A stretch of DNA of 38,834 nucleotides from Tritrichomonas foetus (Eukaryota > Parabasalia > Tritrichomonadida > Tritrichomonadidae): NCBI GenBank assembly GCA_001839685.1, contig MLAK01000936.1:1-38834 (forward strand). Reading direction: 5' to 3'. Below, in pieces: positions 1 to 9,400 of this stretch (position 1 is the stretch's first letter; each line of letters opens with the position of its first letter). The notes under the pieces are model-generated. The model ran no database searches. It was not told the DNA's origin and saw only the letters and a list, made by a program, of their open reading frames with translations. A program made the translations under genes and the position numbers.

Positions 1-720
1 CACTTTTTATGCACAAACCATTTCTTCTGCATTAAACAAAGGATGTTTCATCTCATATATTTTCTTAATGAATTAAAAAAAAAAAAAAAAAAAAACATGT
101 GATATAAAAAATTAATTTACCTATAAATCATTGTGCCCACGATTTTCGATTTTCAAAATCATTTTGGGCATAAGCGCGAACCCTATTGAATTGTAATTAA
201 AACTTGTATAATCTATGATTTTGATCGATTACTAGCATGTTGCTCAATTCTAAAATGGATCTACAAATATCATGTTATTATTTTATAAAATAAGATTCTT
301 TGTTATAATTTTAATAATTTATCAAACCAACAAGTATTCACTAGATTCATTAAATGATTTTGCTTAGAAAATTATTCGAATTCCCATAACTACCATAAAA
401 TTCAGTCATTAAATGGCCATACTCTCAAAAAGACCATATTGATCGACAAAAAGTTTATTAGAACGGTTAACACAAAATCATTTTACTTTTTGAATGTTTA
501 TTTTATCTCATAAACGGTCGTCGATTTCGGCCAATTAATAATTCTATCTTAATTTGAATTCACTTATGGTCATATATCTAATTTGTGTTCTATTATGGCC
601 GATGTTTCTTAACTTTCAGAGGTTAATTTGTGAACTTAATACAATTACTATTCAAATTCTTCATAAAAGTTTCCTTCATTTCTTCAGAAATTTCTAAAAC
701 CCCGCCAAATTTCAATTAAC
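1..720. other. AT-rich non-coding DNA upstream of the IBD gene
   Basis: No plausible coding frame is seen. The stretch holds a 21-base A run (75-95), an imperfect inverted repeat (134-170) and a CACTTTTT octamer at its very first bases. TCATA and TCATTT sites near 661-685 match the short trichomonad initiator consensus, but they lie 75 or more bases from the ATG at 759 and an out-of-frame ATG at 721 intervenes, so the transcription start is uncertain. Confidence 0.6.
134..170. repeat. Imperfect inverted repeat
   Basis: TGCCCA followed by GATTTT on the left (134-146) is mirrored by AAAATC and TGGGCA on the right (155-170), with a short asymmetric bulge and a loop of about 8 bases. It could fold as a hairpin on either strand. 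No tRNA cloverleaf can be built around it. Function is unknown. Confidence 0.4.
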
Positions 721-758
721 ATGATAAATATATTGATTAAAAAAAATAGAAGACGAAA

Positions 759-2174
759 ATGCAAACAGCAAATCCCCAACAACAAATTGATGCTCCTCCA
801 CCAAGTTCTCAAGCCCCTAACAACGTTCCCAATGAAACAGCAGTCCAAGAACCAACCACAAGCGTTCCCCCACTACAAAATAATAACCCAAATCCTTTAC
901 CGCCCCTTCAAGCCCCACTTCAGACCTCCCAGCAACCTCAGCAAGTCCAACCAGCTCAATTAACCCAACCTCCGCAGCCGCCAACCCAAGCTATTTCGTC
1001 AAATTTTGATCAGCCAGTAGATCAGGTCCAGATTGAGCCACAGCAAGTTCCGCCCATTCAAAAAGCCAAGAGACAGAAGGGGACCAAAGCAAAAGGGTCC
1101 AAGGCCAAAATTCCGCCTATCCAAAATCTCCAAAATATACAAAATATTCAACATGTTGTTCAGCCGCCCCTCCAACCACTCCAAAACATTCCAATGCAAC
1201 CCTTCCAACAGATCCCCCCAAGTTCCCAGCTCAGTCAACAGCCGCCAAACCCAGCGGGCCAGCCCTCCAGCTCTGCGCAGCAGCCAAGCCCAGTCCAGGC
1301 ACAGCAGCCAAACCAGCAGCAGATAAATCAGCAAGCTGTAAATGTGAATCCGCCAGGAACACCGCAGCACTTAATCATGCCTGTTTTCTGGCATCTCCTC
1401 AATGACCAGGACAAAGATGCATACACGCGGATGAGGCTTGCCCTTTCCTCTCCTGCCTGCAAGCATCGTCGTCATCATAGCAATGAGCTAAATCGCGAGA
1501 TTGTCAACACAATCAAAAATTTCGTGATTCGAAGTGACGGAGATGACTGGAAGCGCGCCTTGGTGACGGGAATTGTTTGGCTGCCAAACGCCATTGCAAT
1601 TAATACCCGCCAGCTGAGACTTCTCCTTTCTAAGTGTAAATCAAGCATTAATGCCCTTTTCCAGAATTTAGGTTATTGTACAATTCCAACTACAAACGAT
1701 TATTCATCATCAATTATTGCTGTCTTTCCTCTTCTTAAAGATAACTTTACAGAACTACGAAAATGGACAATTCGTCTTTATGCACCACAACAAGACAAGA
1801 AAGCTAAAACTGCCAAAAATGAAAACAATAATCAAGCAAACGCTATTCCAAATCCTACTCAAGATCTTAATCAAAACATTACTCAAGATCTTAATCAAAA
1901 TGAAAATGAAATTAAACTTGAAAATTCAACACCACTTCAACCTCAACCCCAACAAGAACAAGTCAACGAAGAAATTGCTTCGGCTTTAAATAATGAAACA
2001 ATTCAACAACCAGAACAAGAAGAAAATACATCAAAAAGTGAAGAAATTAATGAGAATCAAATTGCTCAAGAAAATGTTCAAATTGAAACTCCAATTCCAC
2101 CAAATTTAAATGAGCAAAACCAACAAGTTCCACAACAAAATGAAGAAGGTGTGAATACAGCCGAAGCAAATTAA
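759..2174 (+). CDS. Initiator-binding-domain (IBD) transcription factor with Pro/Gln-rich arms
   Basis: The 471-residue product has a compact globular centre at about residues 200-345, flanked by a Pro/Gln-rich N-arm and an Asn/Gln/Glu-rich C-arm. The centre has the look of the trichomonad IBD fold: an FWHLLNDQDK start, a DDWKRALVTGIVW block, then AINTRQLRLLLSKCKSSIN and a NLGY end. In IBP39 of Trichomonas vaginalis this domain binds the TCA-Y-W initiator at core promoters, so a nuclear DNA-binding role is expected. IBP39 has its IBD at the N-terminus, followed by a C-domain that contacts the RNA polymerase II tail; here the IBD is central and no such C-domain is visible. The ATG at 759 is the first in frame after a TAG at 747. 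The N-arm (about 900-1330) is C-rich and G-poor, unlike the AT-rich rest. The family call is firm; the promoter targets are unknown. Confidence 0.8.
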   Translation: MQTANPQQQIDAPPPSSQAPNNVPNETAVQEPTTSVPPLQNNNPNPLPPLQAPLQTSQQPQQVQPAQLTQPPQPPTQAISSNFDQPVDQVQIEPQQVPPIQKAKRQKGTKAKGSKAKIPPIQNLQNIQNIQHVVQPPLQPLQNIPMQPFQQIPPSSQLSQQPPNPAGQPSSSAQQPSPVQAQQPNQQQINQQAVNVNPPGTPQHLIMPVFWHLLNDQDKDAYTRMRLALSSPACKHRRHHSNELNREIVNTIKNFVIRSDGDDWKRALVTGIVWLPNAIAINTRQLRLLLSKCKSSINALFQNLGYCTIPTTNDYSSSIIAVFPLLKDNFTELRKWTIRLYAPQQDKKAKTAKNENNNQANAIPNPTQDLNQNITQDLNQNENEIKLENSTPLQPQPQQEQVNEEIASALNNETIQQPEQEENTSKSEEINENQIAQENVQIETPIPPNLNEQNQQVPQQNEEGVNTAEAN

Positions 2175-2423
2175 TATATTGGATTTGTTAAAGCTGTTGG
2201 AAAAAAAAAAGAAAAATAATAATAATAATATATATTTTTGATTTTTTTTATAAAAGTAAAATAGGTTGCTTGACTTCAAATGGCGGTAAAAAGAAAAAAA
2301 AATTAAATTTTTTAATCAAATTCTAAACAATATTTTGATACTTCATTTTTGTTGCTTTCCGGAAAAAAGCTTCATAATGATTTCTTATAAGTAAAAATAT
2401 GTATGTCAAACTTTATTCTAAAG

Positions 2424-2454
<31 letters not shown>

Positions 2455-2800
2455 CATGATATCATTAGCTTATGAACCAATAGTTCTAATAGTCAGAACA
2501 TTTATAAGCTTGTGATCTAGAGACCAAAACAAAACAGACAACCATTATAAATCGCCTGTAATTTCACTCGATTTGGAACAGCTTTTACTAGAACTGAAGA
2601 AAATTTAGGAAATTATTGATAATCTATTCCGATAAAATTTTGAAGTTTTGCAATTAGAAAGTTTTCATTTGGTATCAAAATCTTCAGATAAAACTACCTT
2701 TTTCGAGTCTATTATTGTCAGTTCAACATCATAATTTGATGTTGTGAAGAATTGGTTTGACTATTTTTTCGATTAATTCAGCTAAAAGTTCTGTTAAAAT
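2175..2800. other. Non-coding spacer with poly-T tract
   Basis: AT-rich sequence without a credible reading frame. A run of 27 T lies at 2424-2450. No RNA gene is recognised. It links the IBD gene to the repeat and pseudogene block that follows. Confidence 0.6.
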
Positions 2801-2896
2801 TTCATCTCAACAAAATTTCATCTCAACAAAATTTCATCTCAACAAAATTTCATCTCAACAAAATTTCATCTCAACAAAATTTCATCTCAACAAAAT
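2801..2896. repeat. Six perfect tandem copies of a 16-bp unit
   Basis: The unit TTCATCTCAACAAAAT is repeated head to tail six times, starting at 2801, 2817, 2833, 2849, 2865 and 2881, with no mismatch. There are no spacers, so this is a minisatellite and not a CRISPR array. It ends just before the decayed RCC1 copy. Perfect identity implies recent expansion or homogenisation. Confidence 0.95.
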
Positions 2897-2901
2897 TTGC
2901 G

Positions 2902-3190
2902 ACTGTATTTGGCACAAATTATTTGAATGAATATTTGTACCATCTTTATTTGAAGATTATCTAATTTCATATTTCACAAAATGGTCCCTCCTTTCAGCAG
3001 GAGACAATGACTATGGCATTCTCGGACTAAGCGAAAATTCCAAACCCCGTTGAAAATCTCCCAAAGAAAAATCTTTTTTGCTTTTCAGCTGGCTGTGCTC
3101 ACAGTGTTTCTCTTTACTAAGATGGTTCTGTCTGTGGGTGGGGATAATGATGAAGGCTTTCTAGGCTTGCCAGGAGTATTAAAAAAAAAG
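2902..3190 (+). pseudogene. Decayed copy of the 5' part of the neighbouring RCC1-kinase gene
   Basis: The stretch is clearly homologous at the DNA level to 3567-3860, the start of the intact downstream gene. Both contain an ATGGTC..TC.TTTC.GCAGG.GACAATGA block, an identical CTCCCAAAGAAAAATC run, and GATGGTTCTGTCT followed by GGGTGGGGA. Read as protein, the copy shows the RCC1 pieces WSLLSAGDNDYGILGL, ENLPKKNLFCFSAG and DGSVCGWG. It needs a frameshift near 3050 and has stops: TAA just before DGSVCGWG, then TAA TGA TGA after it. It is therefore a relic of a tandem duplication, not a working gene. Confidence 0.8.
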
Positions 3191-3204
3191 CAAAACAAGA
3201 TCAC

Positions 3205-3570
3205 GGAGTAGAATGCTAACAATTCAATACTCACTTCGTTTTCAAGATGAAGAAAATCAAACAACACGTTCTTTTATTGCCACAATTTTATTGAAAATTG
3301 AATGAAGAAAGTGAATCATCACAATCATGTTTAATTTTTGATAATGATTCAAATGCATTATTTAATATTTCATTACGAACAATTGTTATGCAAGGTCAAT
3401 GGTCTTTAAATCAAACATCNCCCCATTTCAAAACACGACCNNGTCGTTTTTCAAATACATGTACAGGCTGTATTGATATTCCAGGTATTCAACTTCAACT
3501 TCGAGCACGCACAAAAGAAATTAATTCACAACCTATTGAAATTGGAAATTCTTCAATCAATTTTTTGTGA
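3205..3570 (+). pseudogene. Unidentified frameshifted coding relic
   Basis: Two adjoining frames read like protein: one from about 3208 (beginning MLTIQYSLRFQDEE) ends at the TGA at 3303, and another from 3298 continues (NEESESSQSCLIFDND) to a TGA at 3568. A one-base shift near 3298 would join them into one product of about 120 residues. The second piece has no ATG, only TTG. Three undetermined bases (3420, 3441, 3442) fall inside. I do not recognise the family. It sits between the decayed RCC1 copy and the intact RCC1-kinase gene and may be material inserted between the duplicates. Confidence 0.4.
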
Positions 3571-3637
3571 TGGTATTTGGTTGCTTTTTTGAATATATTT
3601 TTTGTGACAGTATTCTATTGACAACAGTTTGTTTGGA

Positions 3638-5983
3638 ATGTCGTGTCTCACCGAATGGTCACTCATTTCTGCAGGTGACAATGATTGTTGCTGTCTTGGG
3701 CGTGGAGGTAATGAAAATATTCCTCTTCCAATGGAAGATCTCCCAAAGAAAAATCTTTTTTGCATTTCAACTGGATATTATCATAGTGTTGCTCTTTACA
3801 AAGATGGTTCTGTCTTTGGGTGGGGAAATAATTACAAAGGCCGTCTTGGTTTTCCAAAAGAAGTTAAGAAAGTAAAATTCCCCACAAAAATAAACGGTCT
3901 CCCAAAAATCATTGATGTCAAATGTGGTTTTGATTTCACTCTCTTTCTCACAGAAGAAAAGAAAGTCCTCATTGCATCAAGCTATAACAAAAAGAATCTT
4001 TTTGAAGAAATAACAATTTGTGAGNCCGCAGTTGCTCTCTTTGGCATTTGGGATCCATGGATTGTTGGAAAGAGTGGAACTATTTACTGGTGCGACTATG
4101 AAAAAACAAACCGAATTGAAAAATTTGGTCCATTTCCATTTGGAATTCCCAAACAAATTGTATCAATTTGGCATTCAGTTCTTTTACTCACAACAAGTGG
4201 CGAAACTTATGGAATGTCTCTGAAGAAACTTCGACCAGATAATTTTGATGAATATTCCAAAGTTGTTTGTGAGAATGAAGATAATTTTTCACTTATTGAA
4301 AGTCTTCGTGATGTGAAAATCATAAAAATATCTGGANTTGNTGATCATTTCCTTGCACTTTCAGAAGACAACAAAGTTTTTGCATGGGGAAATAATTATT
4401 TTGGTCAACTTGGTGTTGGTGATAACAAAGGAGGATATGATNGTTTTGTTCTTTCAACAGNTTCAGGAGATGCAAAAATTGTTGATATTGCTGCAGGTGA
4501 ATATCATTCCATCTTTGTTGATTCAACAGGACATGTTTGGGGATTTGGAGATGGANGATATGGTCAGACGATGCTTGGTGATTATAAAGAAGAAGGTCCA
4601 TTATCAAAAGTTGTTGAAGGTGCAGTTTCAGCTTATTGTGGAAGTGATTTTTCATTTGTATTAATTGGAAATTCATCACATCGACTTCNAGAAGCAGGAA
4701 CATTAAATTTAATTTGTGAACATTCAACTAAAGAAGAAAACAAGAAAGATTTCGAAAAAGAAAACATGAACGAAGACTTGAAAGAAGACTTGAAAGAAGA
4801 CTTGAACGAAGAAAATGATCGATTAAAACAATCCATTTTATTGAAAGAAAAACGAATCGAAGCATTAGAGAACGAACTTTTTAAAACGAAAGAAGAAATT
4901 GAAACATTAAAAGAAGAAGTTAAAACACAACAACAAATATTTCAAGAAAATTGTGAAATGAAACATCAAATCATCACACAAAATTCAACAATTTCACAAC
5001 TCGAAAAACAACTCAAAAAAGAAATTGAAAAAGGAGTTGAAAAACAACTCAAAAAAGAAATTGAAAAAGGAGTTGAAAAACAACTCAAAAAAGAAGTTGA
5101 AAAAGAAGAAGAAGAATTAAAAACACACATTAATAAAGACACAAATTCAACAACAAAAATGAAAATTTATTCGCAAGAAGACATTTTAAATTTTCATAAA
5201 ATTGAAAAAATTGGGCGTNGTGCAGCATCAAAAGTTATTAAAATTTCACGTGAAGAATTTTATGCCTTAAAAATTCTTCAACTTGATTCATGTTTGAATC
5301 ATTCTAATAATTTTGAAGAAACGAAGAATTTTATGAAAGAATATGAAATTATGAGTCAAATCTCACATCCAAATATTTTGAAAACATATGGACTTTGTTA
5401 TGGAGATTCATCACATTCACCATCTATTTTATTAGAATATTGTCCAACTAATTTAAAGAATTTTATTTCGAATTTGAAACATACTGATGAAGATGAAGAT
5501 GAAGATGAAGATAAAAATGAACACGAAATTAAACGAATTATTTCAGAAATTATCTCAGGTATGTCATATCTTCATTCACGAGGCATTATTCATCGAGATT
5601 TAAAACCAGAAAATATTTTAATTGATTCATCAAAACATGTTAAAATCTGTGATTTTGGTTTATGTACAACAATGAATGAACATACACATACACAAGGAAT
5701 TGGAACACTTTCATATATGTCACCAGAACTTTTAAATGAAGACGAACATTATACAGANAAAGTTGATATTTATTCATTTGGCATTGTTGTTTATTTCATA
5801 TTAACTCGAGGTTGTCTTCCAAAACTTTCACTTTTAAAAATCTCACAAGGTCAAAAAGTAGAAATTCCAAGAAGTATTTCACCATTTTATGGCGAAATTA
5901 TTGATCGATGTTTATCATTTGANCCAAGTCATCGCCCAACATTTTCCGAACTTCATCAAATGATTCAATCTTATCACATCTAA
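3638..5983 (+). CDS. RCC1-repeat / coiled-coil / protein kinase fusion
   Basis: The product is about 781 residues from the first in-frame ATG at 3638; the frame is open back to 3608, so the true start may differ. Residues 1-360 hold RCC1-type beta-propeller blades, with signatures DGSVFGWGNNYKGRLG, NKVFAWGNNYFGQLGVGDN and GHVWGFGDG. A charged coiled coil follows (about 370-510). The C-terminal kinase domain spans about 515-775: an ALK lysine, HRDLKPEN (catalytic Asp about 654), DFG (Asp about 672), SPE, and HRPTF near the end. That pattern fits a TKL-like Ser/Thr kinase and appears catalytically complete. RCC1 blades usually bind proteins or chromatin; the target here is unknown. Ten single undetermined bases lie in the gene, one in the glycine loop, as expected if reads from near-identical paralogues were merged. 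Confidence 0.8.
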   Translation: MSCLTEWSLISAGDNDCCCLGRGGNENIPLPMEDLPKKNLFCISTGYYHSVALYKDGSVFGWGNNYKGRLGFPKEVKKVKFPTKINGLPKIIDVKCGFDFTLFLTEEKKVLIASSYNKKNLFEEITICEXAVALFGIWDPWIVGKSGTIYWCDYEKTNRIEKFGPFPFGIPKQIVSIWHSVLLLTTSGETYGMSLKKLRPDNFDEYSKVVCENEDNFSLIESLRDVKIIKISGXXDHFLALSEDNKVFAWGNNYFGQLGVGDNKGGYDXFVLSTXSGDAKIVDIAAGEYHSIFVDSTGHVWGFGDGXYGQTMLGDYKEEGPLSKVVEGAVSAYCGSDFSFVLIGNSSHRLXEAGTLNLICEHSTKEENKKDFEKENMNEDLKEDLKEDLNEENDRLKQSILLKEKRIEALENELFKTKEEIETLKEEVKTQQQIFQENCEMKHQIITQNSTISQLEKQLKKEIEKGVEKQLKKEIEKGVEKQLKKEVEKEEEELKTHINKDTNSTTKMKIYSQEDILNFHKIEKIGRXAASKVIKISREEFYALKILQLDSCLNHSNNFEETKNFMKEYEIMSQISHPNILKTYGLCYGDSSHSPSILLEYCPTNLKNFISNLKHTDEDEDEDEDKNEHEIKRIISEIISGMSYLHSRGIIHRDLKPENILIDSSKHVKICDFGLCTTMNEHTHTQGIGTLSYMSPELLNEDEHYTXKVDIYSFGIVVYFILTRGCLPKLSLLKISQGQKVEIPRSISPFYGEIIDRCLSFXPSHRPTFSELHQMIQSYHI
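4772..4807 (+). repeat. 12-bp in-frame tandem repeat (EDLK)
   Basis: Three copies of a 12-base unit encode Glu-Asp-Leu-Lys (the last as Asn) at the start of the coiled-coil linker of the RCC1-kinase protein. Confidence 0.85.
5003..5101 (+). repeat. 36-bp in-frame tandem repeat in the coiled coil
   Basis: Two identical 36-base units (5003-5038, 5039-5074) and a third partial one encode EKQLKKEIEKGV repeats. They lengthen a helical coiled-coil spacer between propeller and kinase. Copy number probably varies between paralogues. Confidence 0.9.
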
Positions 5984-6213
5984 TCTAATATGATCTGATC
6001 TGATCTAATCATCAATTCAATCTTATCTATTTGATTCAATATTCTCAAACAAATTATTTTATTNATTACTCTTTTATTAACTTAAGTTAATAATTAAATT
6101 ATTATCTATTTCTTTTCGCCTCTTTACTTACTAAACAACAATTGTACCAAAATAAATCTAAAAAGAGAGATTTGTCCATTAGTTATAATTTTATATTATC
6201 AATTATATTAAAA

Positions 6214-6252
<39 letters not shown>

Positions 6253-6406
6253 AGCAAAAAATATTAAGTTACTCAAAATTTTCAATTCTTTTTGTTTGAA
6301 TTTATTTGGTGAAAGATAGTCAATAATTTAATTTAATTTTTTAACTAATAAAATAATAAGAAATCAAAATATTAATAAAAATAATAAAAATAAAAATAAG
6401 AATAAT
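5984..6406. other. Convergent intergenic region with ATT microsatellite
   Basis: This lies between the ends of the RCC1-kinase gene (+) and the DOCK gene (-). It begins with short GATCTGATCTAATC-like repeats (about 5980-6012) and holds an ATT trinucleotide run at 6214-6251. Nothing coding is seen. Confidence 0.7.
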
Positions 6407-9400
6407 TCATTTGAGATAAGTTTGAAGAGTTGAGGAGAGTCTGTTCAAACCAAGTTCTAATTCTTCTTGAAGAAGTTGATAAACTGGATTTCGAGTTACC
6501 CATTCACCATGTGCTTTAACTGCTCTTTGATTAACTTTTAAAAATGTGCGGAAAAGTTCACGAAGTCGTTGGGTATATTCATTTTCAGTGGAGCCATTTA
6601 AAAAGACTTCAGCCATCTTTTTAGGTCCTTCATTCACTTGAGCTAATAGTGATCCTTGAATTAATGGTTGTAATGCTTTAAAATCACATCGACTACATGC
6701 TTCATTAATATTATCAATTTGTTTTTGAAGAGATTGACAACTATATTCAATCGGTGTAAATTCAAGTGTTTCAATATTTGATGGTGGTATTAAAACACGT
6801 GAAACAATATAAGGCATTGGATGTGGAAGTGTAAAAATAGTTCGTTTTAAATAACAATATTCAATAGACATTTGAGCTGTCTTAGAATATGGTAAATCAA
6901 AATAAAATTTATTAACATTATGATTTTGTTCAAAAACAGTAACGCGTTTCATTCGTTCTTCTGGAGTAAAATATTGTTCAACTGCTTTAACATGAACGTA
7001 AAAATTTTCTGGTTGCATTTTGGTGGTTGATAAATCAATACCATCATTAACAACAATAACTGGTTTCCCTTGTGAAAGATTTTGTGAACGTCCTTTTAAA
7101 CGTTCATTAACCTGCCAAAGATTTGCAAGTTGTGTTTCACGATAAATATAAATACTGCCTGTTTGAAATTCAACTCGATAATAATTTCCAAGTGAGCGAT
7201 CATTTTTCGCACCAAAATGATCTAATACTTTATATGAAAGAGCACCATTTTGGAAATTTCGTTTTAAAACTTCATACATTCGACGATATTCAGCAAGTGG
7301 TCTTAAAAGTTCATGAATTTTAGTAAAAAGTTCATAAAGTTGAGCTCGTTTACATGTATCCATTGTAGTTTGAATAATTGATAAAAGTCCACATTCACAA
7401 AAATATTTAGATGTACAAAATCCAGGAACTTTTGGGCGATCTTTAAGAATAATTTCAGTACAAACTTCTGATGATGCTGATGGACATGCAACAGTAAATG
7501 AAAGTGCAGGATGTTCTTTATCAGAAAATACATTTGGAAGTCGTTTTAAAACATTTAAATATTCAGCTACTAATGCTGCGGCCGAAAGTTGTGCAACCGC
7601 ACCTTCTGAAACATAACCATGTTCTAAATGAAATTGGGCAAGTTCTAATAATTGTTTAACTCGACAATCTGGGGATGGTGTAAAGAAATTGGCCAACTCT
7701 AACATAAGATCGGCAATAAATTCATGGTTATTATCGTCACTATAATCTAAATGTTCAAGTTGTTGTGTTAACTCAATATACTGTTTGGCAATTGATCGAT
7801 AATGTGAATTGATTAACATTTCGAGATTTTCTTCTTTAATTGGATATTTCATTAACGCTTTCAAAAAGAATGCATGGCTTCGATTAGTTGTCTTAAATTT
7901 ATTTTTTTCATATTCCCAAAGTTTATCAATGATTTCAACATTATAATTAGAAATATTTTTAATGATATAAGCAACCATTTTATATGCACGTGATAAATCT
8001 GAAGTGAATGTTAAATCAGTGTTGTTTTTACAATAATTAATGACTGAATACTTAAAAAGAGGGAACAAGGCATTAGAAACTCGTGCATTTGATAGAGTCA
8101 CAAAAATATCACTTAAGCAGCTAATTGATTTTGATTCGAATGTAAATTGAATAGTAATCATTTGAACAATAAAAGCAAATTTCTCCCAAAACTCTTTCAA
8201 ATTAATGCAACTTATATTATCATTAGAATTACCACTAGAATTTGTGAGATTGTTCGCATTGTTATTCGAATTACTAATAGAGCTAGAGTTAGTATTGATG
8301 CTGTTATTATTATGTGAATTAACATTAGCTGGTATTTCATTTGTGCTAGGTGTCAATGATGAAGCTGTGGGGAAAACATTGTTGTTGGAATTATCATTTG
8401 ACTTAGTGTTTGATGAATCAATATGACTGGATGGAAGAGAATTCTGAGGAGCAGAAGGAAGTTGTTGTTGTTGTTGTTGTTGTAGTAATGACATTGAAGC
8501 ACTAGATTGATTTTCTCGAATAAAATGAACATAGTTCTTTTGGCCATCAGGGTCTTTAAGCTTTTCAATCAAGGTGGAAATTCCACTATCCATTTCAATT
8601 CCAGTATTAGCAATTTCAATCAATAATCGACAACAACTTCCAAATTCAGTATTTGATACTTGTTCAATTTCTGATCTCGAAAGTAAGAAAAGTGTCACAA
8701 TGAATGGAAACATTAAAGAAATTAAATGATCTTCAACATTCAAACAAAAGTTGGATATTTTTCGTTTCACACCGGATTTTTGATTCATAATGAAAATTTC
8801 TCGATTCCTTCCAAACATTTGTGCAAGTGGTAAAAGTCCTTCTGAAATAATTCGTAGTTCATTTTTATTATAGTGAAGCAAATTTTTATAAAGAATTGAA
8901 AAAACTTTTTGTGTATGTTCTCTTGTAGCTAAACCAACTTCAATAATTGGGATAATGCTTTTGGCAAAGAAACAAACATTATTTGTTGTTGTAAGCGGAA
9001 TACATGTAAATAAAAGTGCTTTTGGTGTTAAAAAATCTGATAAAAAGTCAGTGAACAATTGTTGATCATATAAATTCTTTCTCACTTCGAATTTTGAGAG
9101 GTGCTTACTAACAAAATTCAAAACAAGACCACGATCAGTAACCTCAAGCATATCTTTATAAAGTAGTGATAAACTATGATTTAAACGACATCCAACCTGG
9201 GAAATATTTGCTGTTGAATGAGAATCTGGATTATTAGTCGGTATTGCCCCTGTTGCTGTTCTTAAAGAAAAAACTGCTTCTTGAAGTAGAGAAATTAATT
9301 CTTCAAAATAACCCCAAGCAATCAAATCTGGTTTAATACAAATTGCTTTTCCAATGAGTTCAAGAAGAAATGGAGCTGATCGTAAATCATTTCGGGTTTC

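Noticed and set aside
134..200. tRNA-like GGGTTCGCG segment on the minus strand next to an inverted repeat
   Set aside because: A T-arm-like stem can be drawn, but the conserved A of the T loop is missing and no D arm, anticodon arm or acceptor stem is present.
999..1370. Minus-strand frame of 123 codons
   Set aside because: It lies wholly opposite the Pro/Gln-rich coding region of the IBD gene; its Trp/Leu richness is just the complement of CCA/CAG codons.
2801..2896. CRISPR-like array
   Set aside because: The 16-bp units are contiguous with no spacers, and the genome is eukaryotic in character.
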